35,047 nucleotides of DNA from a virus: IMG/VR virus record IMGVR_UViG_3300035698_004299, positions 1 to 35,047 of that record. One strand, 5' to 3'. Positions 8,039 to 13,888 of the stretch are shown here, piece by piece (position 1 is the first letter of the stretch; every line of letters begins with the position of its first letter). The notes under the pieces were generated by a model. It ran no database searches and was not told where the DNA came from. It was given only the letters and a program-made list of their open reading frames with translations. Made by a program: the position numbers and the translations under genes.

Positions 8039-8372
8039 AATGTATAAATAATAATAGTATTATCCCCCATAGAGGATATCTGGTGTTTTATCCCCTGTAG
8101 GGTATATTTTCCCTGTGGGTGGGAGGTTGGCCCTCCCCCCTAAAAAAAAGAGTGAAGAAGGAATGGTTGGAACCTATAGCCCCTTAATTGCTGTTTTCTC
8201 TCACTTTGTCCACACCCCCCTAGTATAGTATCTACCATGCCCCCCAAGTTACAGTGTCTACACTCAGCACACACAGCAGGTTAGTGTGTTGTTATGTTGT
8301 TTGTTTTTATTTACAGAGTGTGCACCCCCTCCCCCCTGCCCTACCCATACCATCCAGTGTATATGTATACAT

Positions 8373-8718
8373 GTATGTGTAAGCTCCATACATCCACTGT
8401 ATCAAGAGATCATATGTACCTATACTATACCATAGGTAGCGTACTGATCGTACAGTACAGACAACTATGCCGTGAATAATGGGCGGTGGTGACGTACCAC
8501 AGCACACATACCACATACATACACAACACACAATACTATCACATACACACCACATGATACACACATACCGTACATATCCTATTCCTTTTATGGAGTACGA
8601 TTGCCAGTACGATTACGACTGAATATAAACTAATAGTATATCTATGGGATATTATCACCCACACTACACGCTACTATATACTACGCTGCTTTGTGCACAC
8701 GATATTCTATTATCCACA
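8373..8718. other. Candidate replication origin region
   Basis: A perfect DnaA box TTATCCACA lies at 8710-8718. The heptamer CACATAC occurs four times (8505-8511, 8512-8518, 8540-8546, 8562-8568), with an inverted copy GTATGTG at 8373-8379. The stretch 8500-8580 is nearly all C, A and T on the plus strand, and AT-rich sequence follows to 8800. The region lies in the divergent gap between early and late genes, a usual place for a phage origin. There is only one DnaA box, so host DnaA use is uncertain. Confidence 0.4.
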
Positions 8719-8806
8719 GGATGACATACCCCCCTGACAATTAGAGATAAGCTGTAACCTATTGATAGTAAAGGATAATATAAATGTAATTAATTACTGA
8801 TTGTAC

Positions 8807-8835
8807 TTGACAAGATGGTAATAGTGTACTATACT
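8807..8835 (+). promoter_or_regulatory. Consensus sigma70 promoter for the rightward early operon
   Basis: TTGACA (8807-8812), 17 bases, TATACT (8830-8835). The start would be near 8842, about 30 bases before the first early gene at 8871, which has a GGAG ribosome site. The flanking sequence is AT-rich. This is the first rightward promoter after the divergent region. Confidence 0.85.
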
Positions 8836-8870
8836 TACAGTAAGAAATAAGGGAACAGACGGAGATTAAC

Positions 8871-9050
8871 ATGAACACATACAAAATCACGATCATATTT
8901 GGCAACGGAACTAAAGATACACCACATACTGTGACAATAGAAGAAGATAAAATACAGGACTATGTTGATACCTTATCTAGACTAATCCAAGCTACTCACA
9001 AACATTATGGAATAGAAACAACAGTTGCGATACTTACAGATCATGTCTAA
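8871..9050 (+). CDS. Small early protein, unknown function
   Basis: A 59-residue protein (MNTYKITIIFGNGTKDTPHT...) starting ten bases after a GGAG ribosome site and about 30 bases from the predicted transcription start. It is the first gene of the rightward operon. It has a strand-rich N-terminal part and a helical middle (DKIQDYVDTLSRLIQATHKHYG). Its stop overlaps the start of the next gene. First early genes of lytic phages often encode host-takeover proteins, but nothing in the sequence shows this. The family is not recognised. Confidence 0.7.
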   Translation: MNTYKITIIFGNGTKDTPHTVTIEEDKIQDYVDTLSRLIQATHKHYGIETTVAILTDHV

Positions 9051-9312
9051 CCCTAACGATAGGTTTATACCAACAGAGAAAGAGCCAATCGTACATTTAA
9101 TTATGTGCGGTAAAGGCGCAAGACCTCGGCTGTTAAGGGTAAATATTGAGAGAGCGAAGGCTATGAAATTTTGTTCGGATAAGAGGACTAAAGGAAAAAC
9201 CTTCTTTATAGCTTTCAGCGCTGACCCTGATTGTTTAAATCCCAAGATGATTAAAACACTTACAGATAACGGAGCATTTGATGAAGTATTTGAAGAATGT
9301 GGAATAGAATAG
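9043..9312 (+). CDS. Small early protein, unknown function
   Basis: An 89-residue basic protein. I chose the ATG at 9043, which overlaps the stop of the preceding gene (ATGTCTAA), over a TTG at 9025 with no better ribosome site. It contains a patch rich in Arg and Lys (CGKGARPRLLRVNIERAKAMK) and a later DKRTKGKTFFIAFSADPDCLN segment, suggesting a small alpha/beta fold. No catalytic motif is recognised. Its place in the early operon suggests a host-interaction or DNA-metabolism role. Confidence 0.7.
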   Translation: MSNPNDRFIPTEKEPIVHLIMCGKGARPRLLRVNIERAKAMKFCSDKRTKGKTFFIAFSADPDCLNPKMIKTLTDNGAFDEVFEECGIE

Positions 9313-9322
9313 GAGAAGTATA

Positions 9323-9520
9323 ATGGAACGTAGACAACAATTGGATTATATCAACGAAACACTAGATATATTGTATGCAGCAGAAGACGCCATAGCGGTG
9401 GCGTTCACTCCTGATGATGGCATGAAGCCTTCACTGCATAAACGACTGGATGCAATAATAGCAGACCTCCAATGGAGACAATCCCACCTTGAAGGTGAAT
9501 GCGATGTAACAGGAGATTAA
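9323..9520 (+). CDS. Small acidic early protein, unknown function
   Basis: A 65-residue, mostly helical acidic protein (MERRQQLDYINETLDILYAA...) with an AGGAG ribosome site nine bases before its start. It ends before a 212-base untranslated stretch holding a new promoter, so it is the last gene of the first early cluster unless transcription reads through. No known motif is visible. Confidence 0.7.
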   Translation: MERRQQLDYINETLDILYAAEDAIAVAFTPDDGMKPSLHKRLDAIIADLQWRQSHLEGECDVTGD

Positions 9521-9585
9521 CAAGGTTAATTATAAATAGATAACTATTATAGTCAATCTTTAGCTACGAATATATAACTTAATAC

Positions 9586-9613
9586 TTGACAAATGCTGAA
9601 TATGTACTATAAT
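9586..9613 (+). promoter_or_regulatory. Consensus sigma70 promoter for the second early cluster
   Basis: TTGACA (9586-9591), 16 bases, TATAAT (9608-9613), both boxes perfect. Transcription should start near 9620, a few bases before the 5' strand of the outer stem of the candidate structured RNA at 9626. The first downstream gene starts at 9733. Confidence 0.85.
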
Positions 9614-9625
9614 TATAATAACAAA

Positions 9626-9708
9626 GAGAGATGCCTAGCGGATGGGAACCAGTGCTAGGGTAAACGCTGGGGCTTGTAACCTCATCTGGTAATAATACAC
9701 GGTCTCTC
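9626..9708 (+). ncRNA. Candidate structured leader RNA with pseudoknot
   Basis: An 83-base element between a perfect promoter and the gene at 9733. The proposed fold is as follows. P1 is GAGAGAT (9626-9632) with GTCTCTC (9702-9708). P2 is GATGGG (9641-9646) with CC-T-CATC (9680-9686, one bulge). P3 is CCAGTG (9649-9654) with CGCTGG (9665-9670), with a ten-base loop. Loop bases CTAGG (9655-9659) can pair with CCTAG (9634-9638) as a pseudoknot. Two G-T pairs (9632-9702, 9653-966) favour the plus strand. The 83-base size with a seven-pair outer stem recalls a tRNA, but no T-arm or CCA exists. It may be a riboswitch, a ribozyme, a protein-binding leader or an RNA-stabilising 5' structure. Confidence 0.55.
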
Positions 9709-9732
9709 ACTTATTACTACAAGGAGAATGAA

Positions 9733-9915
9733 ATGATCATACCAACAGACTATGAAGTAGAGGACATCGATACTAAAGACTACCCAGACTTCAGTGATGC
9801 ATTCATTAGCAAGGCATACCACACAGATGGTAAAGAGTACAACGAACAAGAGCTTGACGCTCTTAACGATGATGACCTACTAAGATATGTACTAATAATG
9901 GAGGCAATGAAATGA
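9733..9915 (+). CDS. Small acidic phage protein, unknown function
   Basis: A 60-residue acidic protein with an AAGGAG ribosome site seven bases upstream of the start. The sequence has DYPDFSDAFISKAY and EYNEQELDALNDD, a pattern I have seen in small conserved proteins of several phages whose role is unknown. It is the first gene after the structured leader, so if the leader is regulatory this gene and those coupled to it are the direct targets. Its stop overlaps the next start (ATGA). Confidence 0.75.
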   Translation: MIIPTDYEVEDIDTKDYPDFSDAFISKAYHTDGKEYNEQELDALNDDDLLRYVLIMEAMK

Positions 9916-9980
9916 CATATTTAATAGTATTAGTGCTCATTCTAGCACTTATAGCACTAGCAGCGTTAGGGGATAAATAG
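9912..9980 (+). CDS. Tiny single-pass membrane protein (22 aa)
   Basis: The frame MTYLIVLVLILALIALAALG-DK is almost entirely hydrophobic, enough for one membrane segment. It starts at an ATGA overlap with the preceding gene, so translation can be coupled, and ends one base before the next start. The exact packing between two genes supports it being real despite its size. The function is unknown. Confidence 0.55.
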   Translation: MTYLIVLVLILALIALAALGDK

Positions 9981-9981
9981 A

Positions 9982-10344
9982 ATGAGAAGAATTACCGACT
10001 ATCATGAATATATGGCACGCAATGACCGCGTGCAACTAGACCCTAACCTAACTGTACATGAGGACAACCCCAGGTTGTCTATAATTGAATCACAGATTCA
10101 ACAGGAGACGGATATGACTGCTAAAGAGTATAAAAGAATGTGTCGCATCAAGGCTATGAGACTAGCTAAGATAGGAACATTCGCACTAGTTAACATACTA
10201 GTAATCGCATGTTACTCACTGAACGCTGGTACTTATACTACCGTATTAGTAGTTAACACAGTATGGTTCTTTGGTCCTGATATTATAATGTATGCCTTAG
10301 AACATCTATATAGAATCAAGCATGACTTCATGTCATACAAATAA
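9982..10344 (+). CDS. Early membrane protein, two transmembrane segments
   Basis: A 120-residue protein with a charged N-terminal half (MRRITDYHEYMARNDRVQLD...) followed by two hydrophobic segments at about residues 63-77 (IGTFALVNILVIACYS) and 85-102 (TTVLVVNTVWFFGPDIIMY), and a basic end. It starts one base after the tiny membrane gene. Early phage membrane proteins often affect superinfection or host membrane state, but no family is recognised here. Confidence 0.7.
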   Translation: MRRITDYHEYMARNDRVQLDPNLTVHEDNPRLSIIESQIQQETDMTAKEYKRMCRIKAMRLAKIGTFALVNILVIACYSLNAGTYTTVLVVNTVWFFGPDIIMYALEHLYRIKHDFMSYK

Positions 10345-10358
10345 TAGGAGAAAGGATA

Positions 10359-10481
10359 ATGATTACAATACTCACCACAGCAGCCGCTATCGGTATAGCG
10401 GTAAGCTTACTACTACTAGTTAATATAGTGGTTAATAAGTTACTAGGACCAATGACTGAAATAGGAGAGAAAGATGAGTAA
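10359..10481 (+). CDS. Small single-pass membrane protein (40 aa)
   Basis: A frame with AGGAG nine bases upstream of its ATG, encoding MITILTTAAAIGIAVSLLLL and a polar C-terminal part ending GEKDE. One membrane segment covers about residues 4-27. It overlaps the next gene by eight bases. No function can be assigned from sequence. Confidence 0.6.
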   Translation: MITILTTAAAIGIAVSLLLLVNIVVNKLLGPMTEIGEKDE

Positions 10482-10719
10482 ACAAGAACGCATTCAGCGG
10501 TACATGAAAGAACAACAAGAGAAGGAACTAGTTAACCCTAGTACAGAGGTAGCCAAGCTAATAAAAAAATATCAGATGGCCCACTATGAATACTTATCAG
10601 CGAAACTCACACTACAGGAAGCTTTGATACATATCAAGAAAGATATCTCACAAGCAGAGTATGATAGGTTAAATGGTGAGAATAGTGGATATAATGACGT
10701 AGATAAGTGGATAATGTAA
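10474..10719 (+). CDS. Small charged helical protein, unknown function
   Basis: An 81-residue, strongly charged and probably all-helical protein (MSKQERIQRYMKEQQEKELV...). Ribosome site GGAGAG precedes the start, which lies inside the end of the preceding gene. It ends in DVDKWIM and shares one base with the next start. No motif is recognised. Confidence 0.65.
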   Translation: MSKQERIQRYMKEQQEKELVNPSTEVAKLIKKYQMAHYEYLSAKLTLQEALIHIKKDISQAEYDRLNGENSGYNDVDKWIM

Positions 10720-10862
10720 TGATATACGTAATAATATGCCAAGTACTTATCGCAACTCTCTTATGTATAGCGTTTATAGGTTTCTATATCTTCCTAACGT
10801 TAGCTAAATGGAAAGATCAGATTATGGGTAAGAAAATAAAAAGGATATTGAAAGATGAGTAA
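10719..10862 (+). CDS. Small single-pass membrane protein (47 aa)
   Basis: The start shares its A with the stop of the preceding gene (TAATG). The protein MIYVIICQVLIATLLCIAFI has one strong hydrophobic segment at about residues 3-29 and a basic C-terminal tail (KWKDQIMGKKIKRILKDE), an orientation expected to keep the tail in the cytoplasm. It overlaps the next start by eight bases. The function is unknown. Confidence 0.6.
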   Translation: MIYVIICQVLIATLLCIAFIGFYIFLTLAKWKDQIMGKKIKRILKDE

Positions 10863-11076
10863 TATAATACAGTTCCCAAAGAAGAAGAAACAGAAAGAGT
10901 TCATAGTTAGCTCTGATAAGATATCATTCAAGCAAGAAGATAATATACTATACTTTAAACAAACTAAAGATCTTGAGATGATGTATCCGCAAGACATAGA
11001 CCCCGCAGGTTGGTACGCATGGTATGCTGAGTTAGTAGATGCTATGGAGATAGAGGGGGATGATGATGATAAATAG
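10855..11076 (+). CDS. Small early protein, unknown function
   Basis: A 73-residue protein with a basic N-terminal region (FPKKKKQKEF, residues 7-16) and an acidic end (EIEGDDDDK). The middle has DPAGWYAWYAELVDAME, an aromatic-rich helix. It overlaps both neighbours, in line with a translationally coupled early operon. No family is recognised. Confidence 0.65.
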   Translation: MSNIIQFPKKKKQKEFIVSSDKISFKQEDNILYFKQTKDLEMMYPQDIDPAGWYAWYAELVDAMEIEGDDDDK

Positions 11077-11338
11077 TAGTTTAATATTTGGTGTGTTTGA
11101 GTCGTTATACGCCGTAAAAGAGAAGAAAAGTAAACCATTAGTGACTAAAACAGAAACATTAAAGCGATATTACATCTTAGGAGATGTAACACCTAAAGGT
11201 CTACCAACTGTAGACTATGTAATGATAATTAGAGCTAAAGATAAGAAAGCAGCTATTAGGGGCTTTGCTAAAAGCTTACAAGATGTAGTTGAAGCACCAG
11301 CGAAGCTGTTAGTACACCAAATAACAGAAATGGAGTAG
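11060..11338 (+). CDS. Small early protein, unknown function
   Basis: A 92-residue protein, probably alpha/beta, with a basic patch around residues 19-35 and DYVMIIRAKDKKAAIRGFAK near the middle. Three ATG codons in a row (11060, 11063, 11066) overlap the end of the preceding gene, so the exact start is uncertain. No motif is recognised. Confidence 0.65.
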   Translation: MMMINSSLIFGVFESLYAVKEKKSKPLVTKTETLKRYYILGDVTPKGLPTVDYVMIIRAKDKKAAIRGFAKSLQDVVEAPAKLLVHQITEME

Positions 11339-11343
11339 ATAGC

Positions 11344-11577
11344 ATGAAGAAGACACTATCAGAAGTAGCAGAGGAATTATTAGAGGAGATTGAGGAAGTG
11401 GAAATGATAATTGAGAGTAGAACAGCAGAGGAAAAGCTATGGCATGCTGTAATAGCATTAGCCTTCGAAGATGAGGATGTAGCTTACTTTAAATCAGATA
11501 CATTCGAAGAACACTGTAATTTGTTGAAGATGGATGTAGAATATATGAGGGAATCGTTCCTGAGGAGGTTAACATAA
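11344..11577 (+). CDS. Small acidic helical protein, unknown function
   Basis: A 77-residue, Glu-rich helical protein (MKKTLSEVAEELLEEIEEVE...). It begins six bases after the preceding stop and shares its last base with the next start (TAATG). Its acidity could fit a DNA-mimic or protein-binding early product, but that is speculation. Confidence 0.65.
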   Translation: MKKTLSEVAEELLEEIEEVEMIIESRTAEEKLWHAVIALAFEDEDVAYFKSDTFEEHCNLLKMDVEYMRESFLRRLT

Positions 11578-11762
11578 TGCATACAATTAAAATGATGTAT
11601 TTTCACAACCGTAAAGCCTTAAATATCAGGCAGATAGAGTTTATGTTAGAATTGCATGAAATAAAGAACTTGAAACCTATCGAAAAGTGTGATATAATAT
11701 GGTTAGAGTATCTTATTAAGGATATGGAAGCAACAGACAAGAGGATTAATAATGATAAATAA
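11577..11762 (+). CDS. Small basic early protein, unknown function
   Basis: A 61-residue protein (MHTIKMMYFHNRKALNIRQIE...) coupled to the preceding gene by a one-base overlap and to the next by an 11-base overlap. It is rich in Met, Ile and Lys and probably helical. Its DNA also carries a promoter-like sequence at 11670-11698. Confidence 0.6.
   Translation: MHTIKMMYFHNRKALNIRQIEFMLELHEIKNLKPIEKCDIIWLEYLIKDMEATDKRINNDK
11670..11698 (+). promoter_or_regulatory. Candidate internal promoter
   Basis: TTGAAA (11670-11675), 17 bases, TATAAT (11693-11698), preceded by TGA (extended -10). Eleven of twelve box positions match consensus. It lies inside a small gene and would boost the genes from 11752 on. 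Confidence 0.55.
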
Positions 11763-11850
11763 AATAAAGAAGATAGTTACAAGTGCAAGTTTTGACGCTA
11801 TAGTATTAGTTGTATTAGCAATTACAGCAATAGTGGTGCTATCTATATGA
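11752..11850 (+). CDS. Tiny single-pass membrane protein (32 aa)
   Basis: The frame encodes a basic start (MINKIKKIVTSASFD) followed by a hydrophobic segment (AIVLVVLAITAIVVLSI) ending at the C-terminus. It overlaps the preceding gene by 11 bases and the next by four. The positive-inside rule would put its N-terminus in the cytoplasm. No function is known. Confidence 0.55.
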   Translation: MINKIKKIVTSASFDAIVLVVLAITAIVVLSI

Positions 11851-12074
11851 GTAATGAAGAAGATAAACTTGAGTGGAAAGATAGACCATTTGCTAAATGT
11901 GCTAATTGTGGAGATCTTATTAGATCATCCTATCGAGGAGAGTTCGCAACTTGCAGTTGCTACGCCAATGAGAAAGATAACAAAGGTATATTTGTAGACC
12001 AAACAGAGCGGTACATGAGAGCAGGAGGGGGAGGTCTGGCAGACCTCGAGTGGGTGGCGCCAGATGCAGACTAA
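11847..12074 (+). CDS. Small zinc-ribbon-like phage protein (DUF7695-like)
   Basis: A 75-residue protein with cysteines at CANCGD and CSC (about residues 18-21 and 34-36), then a segment with VDQTERYMRAGG. The order CxxCGD, a basic stretch, CxC, then VDxxxxYxRxGG matches what I recall of a small phage family (DUF7695) of unknown function. Zinc binding is likely, but I see only four cysteines. It overlaps neighbours on both sides. Confidence 0.65.
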   Translation: MSNEEDKLEWKDRPFAKCANCGDLIRSSYRGEFATCSCYANEKDNKGIFVDQTERYMRAGGGGLADLEWVAPDAD

Positions 12075-12330
12075 AAGAGAGTCAATGGTAGAGGCATGTT
12101 TAAACGTCCTATCCGGCTACGTAATGGGTATATGTATACAATTAATAGTATACCCCTTATTTGGCCTGAACGTCTCACTACTAGAGAATATGGCCCTATC
12201 AGGTATATTCACCTCTATAAGCTTTGTAAGGACATATTTATGGAGAAGATACTGGAATCGGAGATTCCATAAGAGAATGATAAGAGATTTAAAGAAATAT
12301 TACAAACAGGCTAATAAGGAAATAGAATAA
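12064..12330 (+). CDS. Small membrane protein (DUF7220-like)
   Basis: An 88-residue protein with MVEACLNVLSGYVMGICIQL, then PLFGLNVSL and a second hydrophobic stretch with GIFTSISFVRTYLWRRYWNRR. This two-segment pattern ending in VRTYxxRRxxN is that of DUF7220 proteins, common in phages of proteobacteria and of unknown function. The C-terminal tail is strongly basic and should face the cytoplasm. It is the last gene before the 131-base gap that holds the candidate small RNA. Confidence 0.7.
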   Translation: MQTKRESMVEACLNVLSGYVMGICIQLIVYPLFGLNVSLLENMALSGIFTSISFVRTYLWRRYWNRRFHKRMIRDLKKYYKQANKEIE

Positions 12331-12408
12331 TCAACCAGTGTGTCGGAATCTAACCGACTTACTGGATAATATAATAATAATATTATATACTATAAGGGCT
12401 TCGCCCGT
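12320..12408 (-). ncRNA. Candidate small RNA, opposite to the early operon
   Basis: Leftward from a consensus promoter, the predicted RNA starts near 12408. It opens with the hairpin GGGC-GAA-GCCC (12406-12396), continues through an AT-rich stretch, and ends with CCAGT-AA-GTCGG, a seven-base loop and CCGAC-AC-ACTGG (12365-12335), followed by TTGATTATTCT. The last hairpin with a U-rich tail is terminator-like in this direction only; on the plus strand it is followed by AATATAATAATAA. No frame is visible. The RNA could act on other transcripts or interfere with the convergent early operon, whose last few bases (DUF7220-like gene) it may overlap. Confidence 0.5.
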
Positions 12409-12414
12409 TTTACC

Positions 12415-12443
12415 AGTATAACATACCAAACACACAATGTCAA
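12415..12443 (-). promoter_or_regulatory. Consensus leftward promoter in the early region
   Basis: On the minus strand, TTGACA (12443-12438), 17 bases, TATACT (12420-12415). It faces against the surrounding rightward genes and has no leftward gene to serve, which is why a small RNA is proposed downstream of it. Confidence 0.7.
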
Positions 12444-12461
12444 GGGGCAAAAGGATAAATT

Positions 12462-13127
12462 ATGTATAAATTAATAAATTGTTTAGGAATAATAATCCTA
12501 CTACTATGTACCACTACAGCGCTAGCCAAAGGGGCTAAGGCTGTTATACATGGGGATAAGCCCTATATTGGATGTAAAGGGACAGTAGACGAAGTCTGCC
12601 ATGCGAGATTAACCACAGAAATTGGAAATCCTGAGAAATACAGAGAATTTCTCTATTTACTAGACAGATTGGACGAAACAGACACGGTTTACGTACATTT
12701 AGCAGGCAATGGTGGGCAATATAGGTCTATGTTGCAGATAGTCAACACAATGCAGAGCAGCAAGGCGAAGGTAATCACAGTAGTAGAGGGATACGTATAT
12801 AGCGCTCACGCCGTCATAGCGCTCGCTGGTAAGACAATAGTTATACACCCCAGTACTGTGTTCCTTTTCCATAGATCGTCCCGCTACAGGACAGAGAAGT
12901 CTATTTGTATCGGACAGAGGGGTAAGTTTGACAGAACGGTGAGTGCTTATCTTAAATGTCAGAGATTTCATAAGAAGCTATTAGAGGCCGACGCACATCT
13001 GCTACGCAGAATAGTGGGACGGCTTCTCACAAAGCCAGAGTTTAATGCCATGCTGCAAGGTGCAGATATCATATTACATGGGGATGTAGTACTTAAGAGA
13101 TTAGCTCCCCCACCTAGGGCTAAGTAA
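12462..13127 (+). CDS. ClpP/SppA-like serine peptidase with signal sequence
   Basis: A 221-residue protein. The first 23 residues (basic start, hydrophobic core LGIIILLLC, then ALA) look like a cleavable signal peptide or membrane anchor. The rest shows the ClpP/crotonase-like peptidase fold: VHLAGNGG (78-85) as oxyanion loop, the nucleophile in YVYSAHAV (Ser114) and the histidine in FLFHRSS (His137). A catalytic Asp is not certain. ClpP itself is cytoplasmic, so an exported or anchored version is unusual and closer in idea to SppA or periplasmic ClpP-like proteins. Four cysteines fall outside the signal region. It ends on the start of the primase gene (TAATG). A second, soluble relative lies at 15682-16272. 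Confidence 0.7.
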   Translation: MYKLINCLGIIILLLCTTTALAKGAKAVIHGDKPYIGCKGTVDEVCHARLTTEIGNPEKYREFLYLLDRLDETDTVYVHLAGNGGQYRSMLQIVNTMQSSKAKVITVVEGYVYSAHAVIALAGKTIVIHPSTVFLFHRSSRYRTEKSICIGQRGKFDRTVSAYLKCQRFHKKLLEADAHLLRRIVGRLLTKPEFNAMLQGADIILHGDVVLKRLAPPPRAK

Positions 13128-13888
13128 TGGCTATACTAATACAAAGGGGCCTACCGTGCCCATTCTGTAGCAGCAGCGATGCCTACGCAGAATATGACAC
13201 TAATTTCTATTGTTTTTCGTGCAGAGAGGGTAAAAGCAAGCAGAAGCGGTCTAGAACGCCCGCTAGCCTGGTTAAGCAAGAACCAGGTACGCTACCAAGG
13301 GATTGTACTAAAGACCTACCACTAGGCGCTAGGGCATCCCTGTATCAGTTTCACTTTACCGATGAATTAATAGAAAAAGCTAAGATAATGTATTCAGATA
13401 GTGGTGAGATCTATTCTCAGCGTCTAAGTAAGAACGTAGACACTGGTAATCGACTGATATTACCATATTATCAAGAGGATAAGTTAGTATATTGGGAAGG
13501 TAAAGCAACATCTAAGAACTCATTGAAGTATATAACTATGGGAGGTAAGCAACAAGTGTATAAGACATTCATAGGTAAAGTTGATACCGTAGTTGTAGTA
13601 GAGGACATATTAAGTGCTATCAGAGTAGGCACTACCTTTCCCTGTATCGCTTTAAGAGGAACCTCGTGTAATACCAGCAAGTTAGACCAACTACGTAAGT
13701 CAGCGGATAGCTTCATAGTATGGCTTGATGGCGATAGACCAGGCATTAACGCTGCAAAAAAGTTAGGAAATAAGTTGACATGGGTAGGTAAAGTGTGCTA
13801 TATTAGAACTAAGGAAGATCCAAAAGCGTATTCCAACGAGGAGATACAGGAGATGATTGATGAAGTGCTTATACAGACGAGCAATTAA
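13127..13888 (+). CDS. DNA primase, zinc-ribbon and Toprim domains
   Basis: A 253-residue T7 gp4-type primase without a helicase part. The N-terminal zinc ribbon uses C11, C14 (CPFC) and C29, C32 (CFSC). The Toprim domain has VVVVED (E159, D160) and the metal-binding DGD at D201/D203 (WLDGDRPGINAA). It makes RNA primers for lagging-strand synthesis at the fork. The separate DnaB-like helicase is encoded two genes on, so the T7 fusion is split here. The start shares a base with the upstream peptidase gene and its end overlaps the YopX-like gene by 29 bases. Confidence 0.9.
   Translation: MAILIQRGLPCPFCSSSDAYAEYDTNFYCFSCREGKSKQKRSRTPASLVKQEPGTLPRDCTKDLPLGARASLYQFHFTDELIEKAKIMYSDSGEIYSQRLSKNVDTGNRLILPYYQEDKLVYWEGKATSKNSLKYITMGGKQQVYKTFIGKVDTVVVVEDILSAIRVGTTFPCIALRGTSCNTSKLDQLRKSADSFIVWLDGDRPGINAAKKLGNKLTWVGKVCYIRTKEDPKAYSNEEIQEMIDEVLIQTSN
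13775..13804 (+). promoter_or_regulatory. Candidate internal promoter in the primase gene
   Basis: TTGACA (13775-13780), 18 bases, TATATT (13799-13804), preceded by TGC. It lies 55 bases before the YopX-like gene. Because the bases also encode primase, chance is not excluded. Confidence 0.4.

Larger units (their letters stand above)
7159..8372. other. Large non-coding region with many inverted repeats
   Basis: About 1.2 kb with no gene I can support. It contains a dense series of inverted repeats: ATGTCC/GGACAT near 7240, a long hairpin at 7312-7362, GAGGAT/ATCCTC near 7455, GGGCC-type repeats near 7630-7650, TGTCAC/GTGACA near 7690-7715, GCACCCA/TGGGTGC (7906-7912 with 7924-7930), a hairpin at 7998-8038 and GGGAGG/CCTCCC near 8125-8145 followed by A8. 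The segment TCTGGTGTTT occurs twice (near 7979 and 8088). A leftward consensus promoter lies inside. It may encode a structured RNA or serve as a regulatory/replication region. Confidence 0.55.

Noticed and set aside
8110-8155. Terminator at GGGAGG/CCTCCC followed by A8
   Set aside because: The run after the hairpin is A, not T, in the rightward direction, and no T-run follows leftward.
8294-8564. Overlapping frames on both strands rich in Cys, Tyr and Val
   Set aside because: They are products of the biased C/A/T sequence of the putative origin. No ribosome site or family resemblance is present.
9626-9708. A tRNA (83 bases, seven-pair outer stem)
   Set aside because: There is no T-arm with TTC-A loop, no D-arm consensus, no anticodon stem in the right place and no CCA. 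A structured leader fits better.
13471-13746. Leftward frames within the replication genes
   Set aside because: They are antisense shadows of primase, helicase and polymerase, whose motifs are clear on the plus strand.
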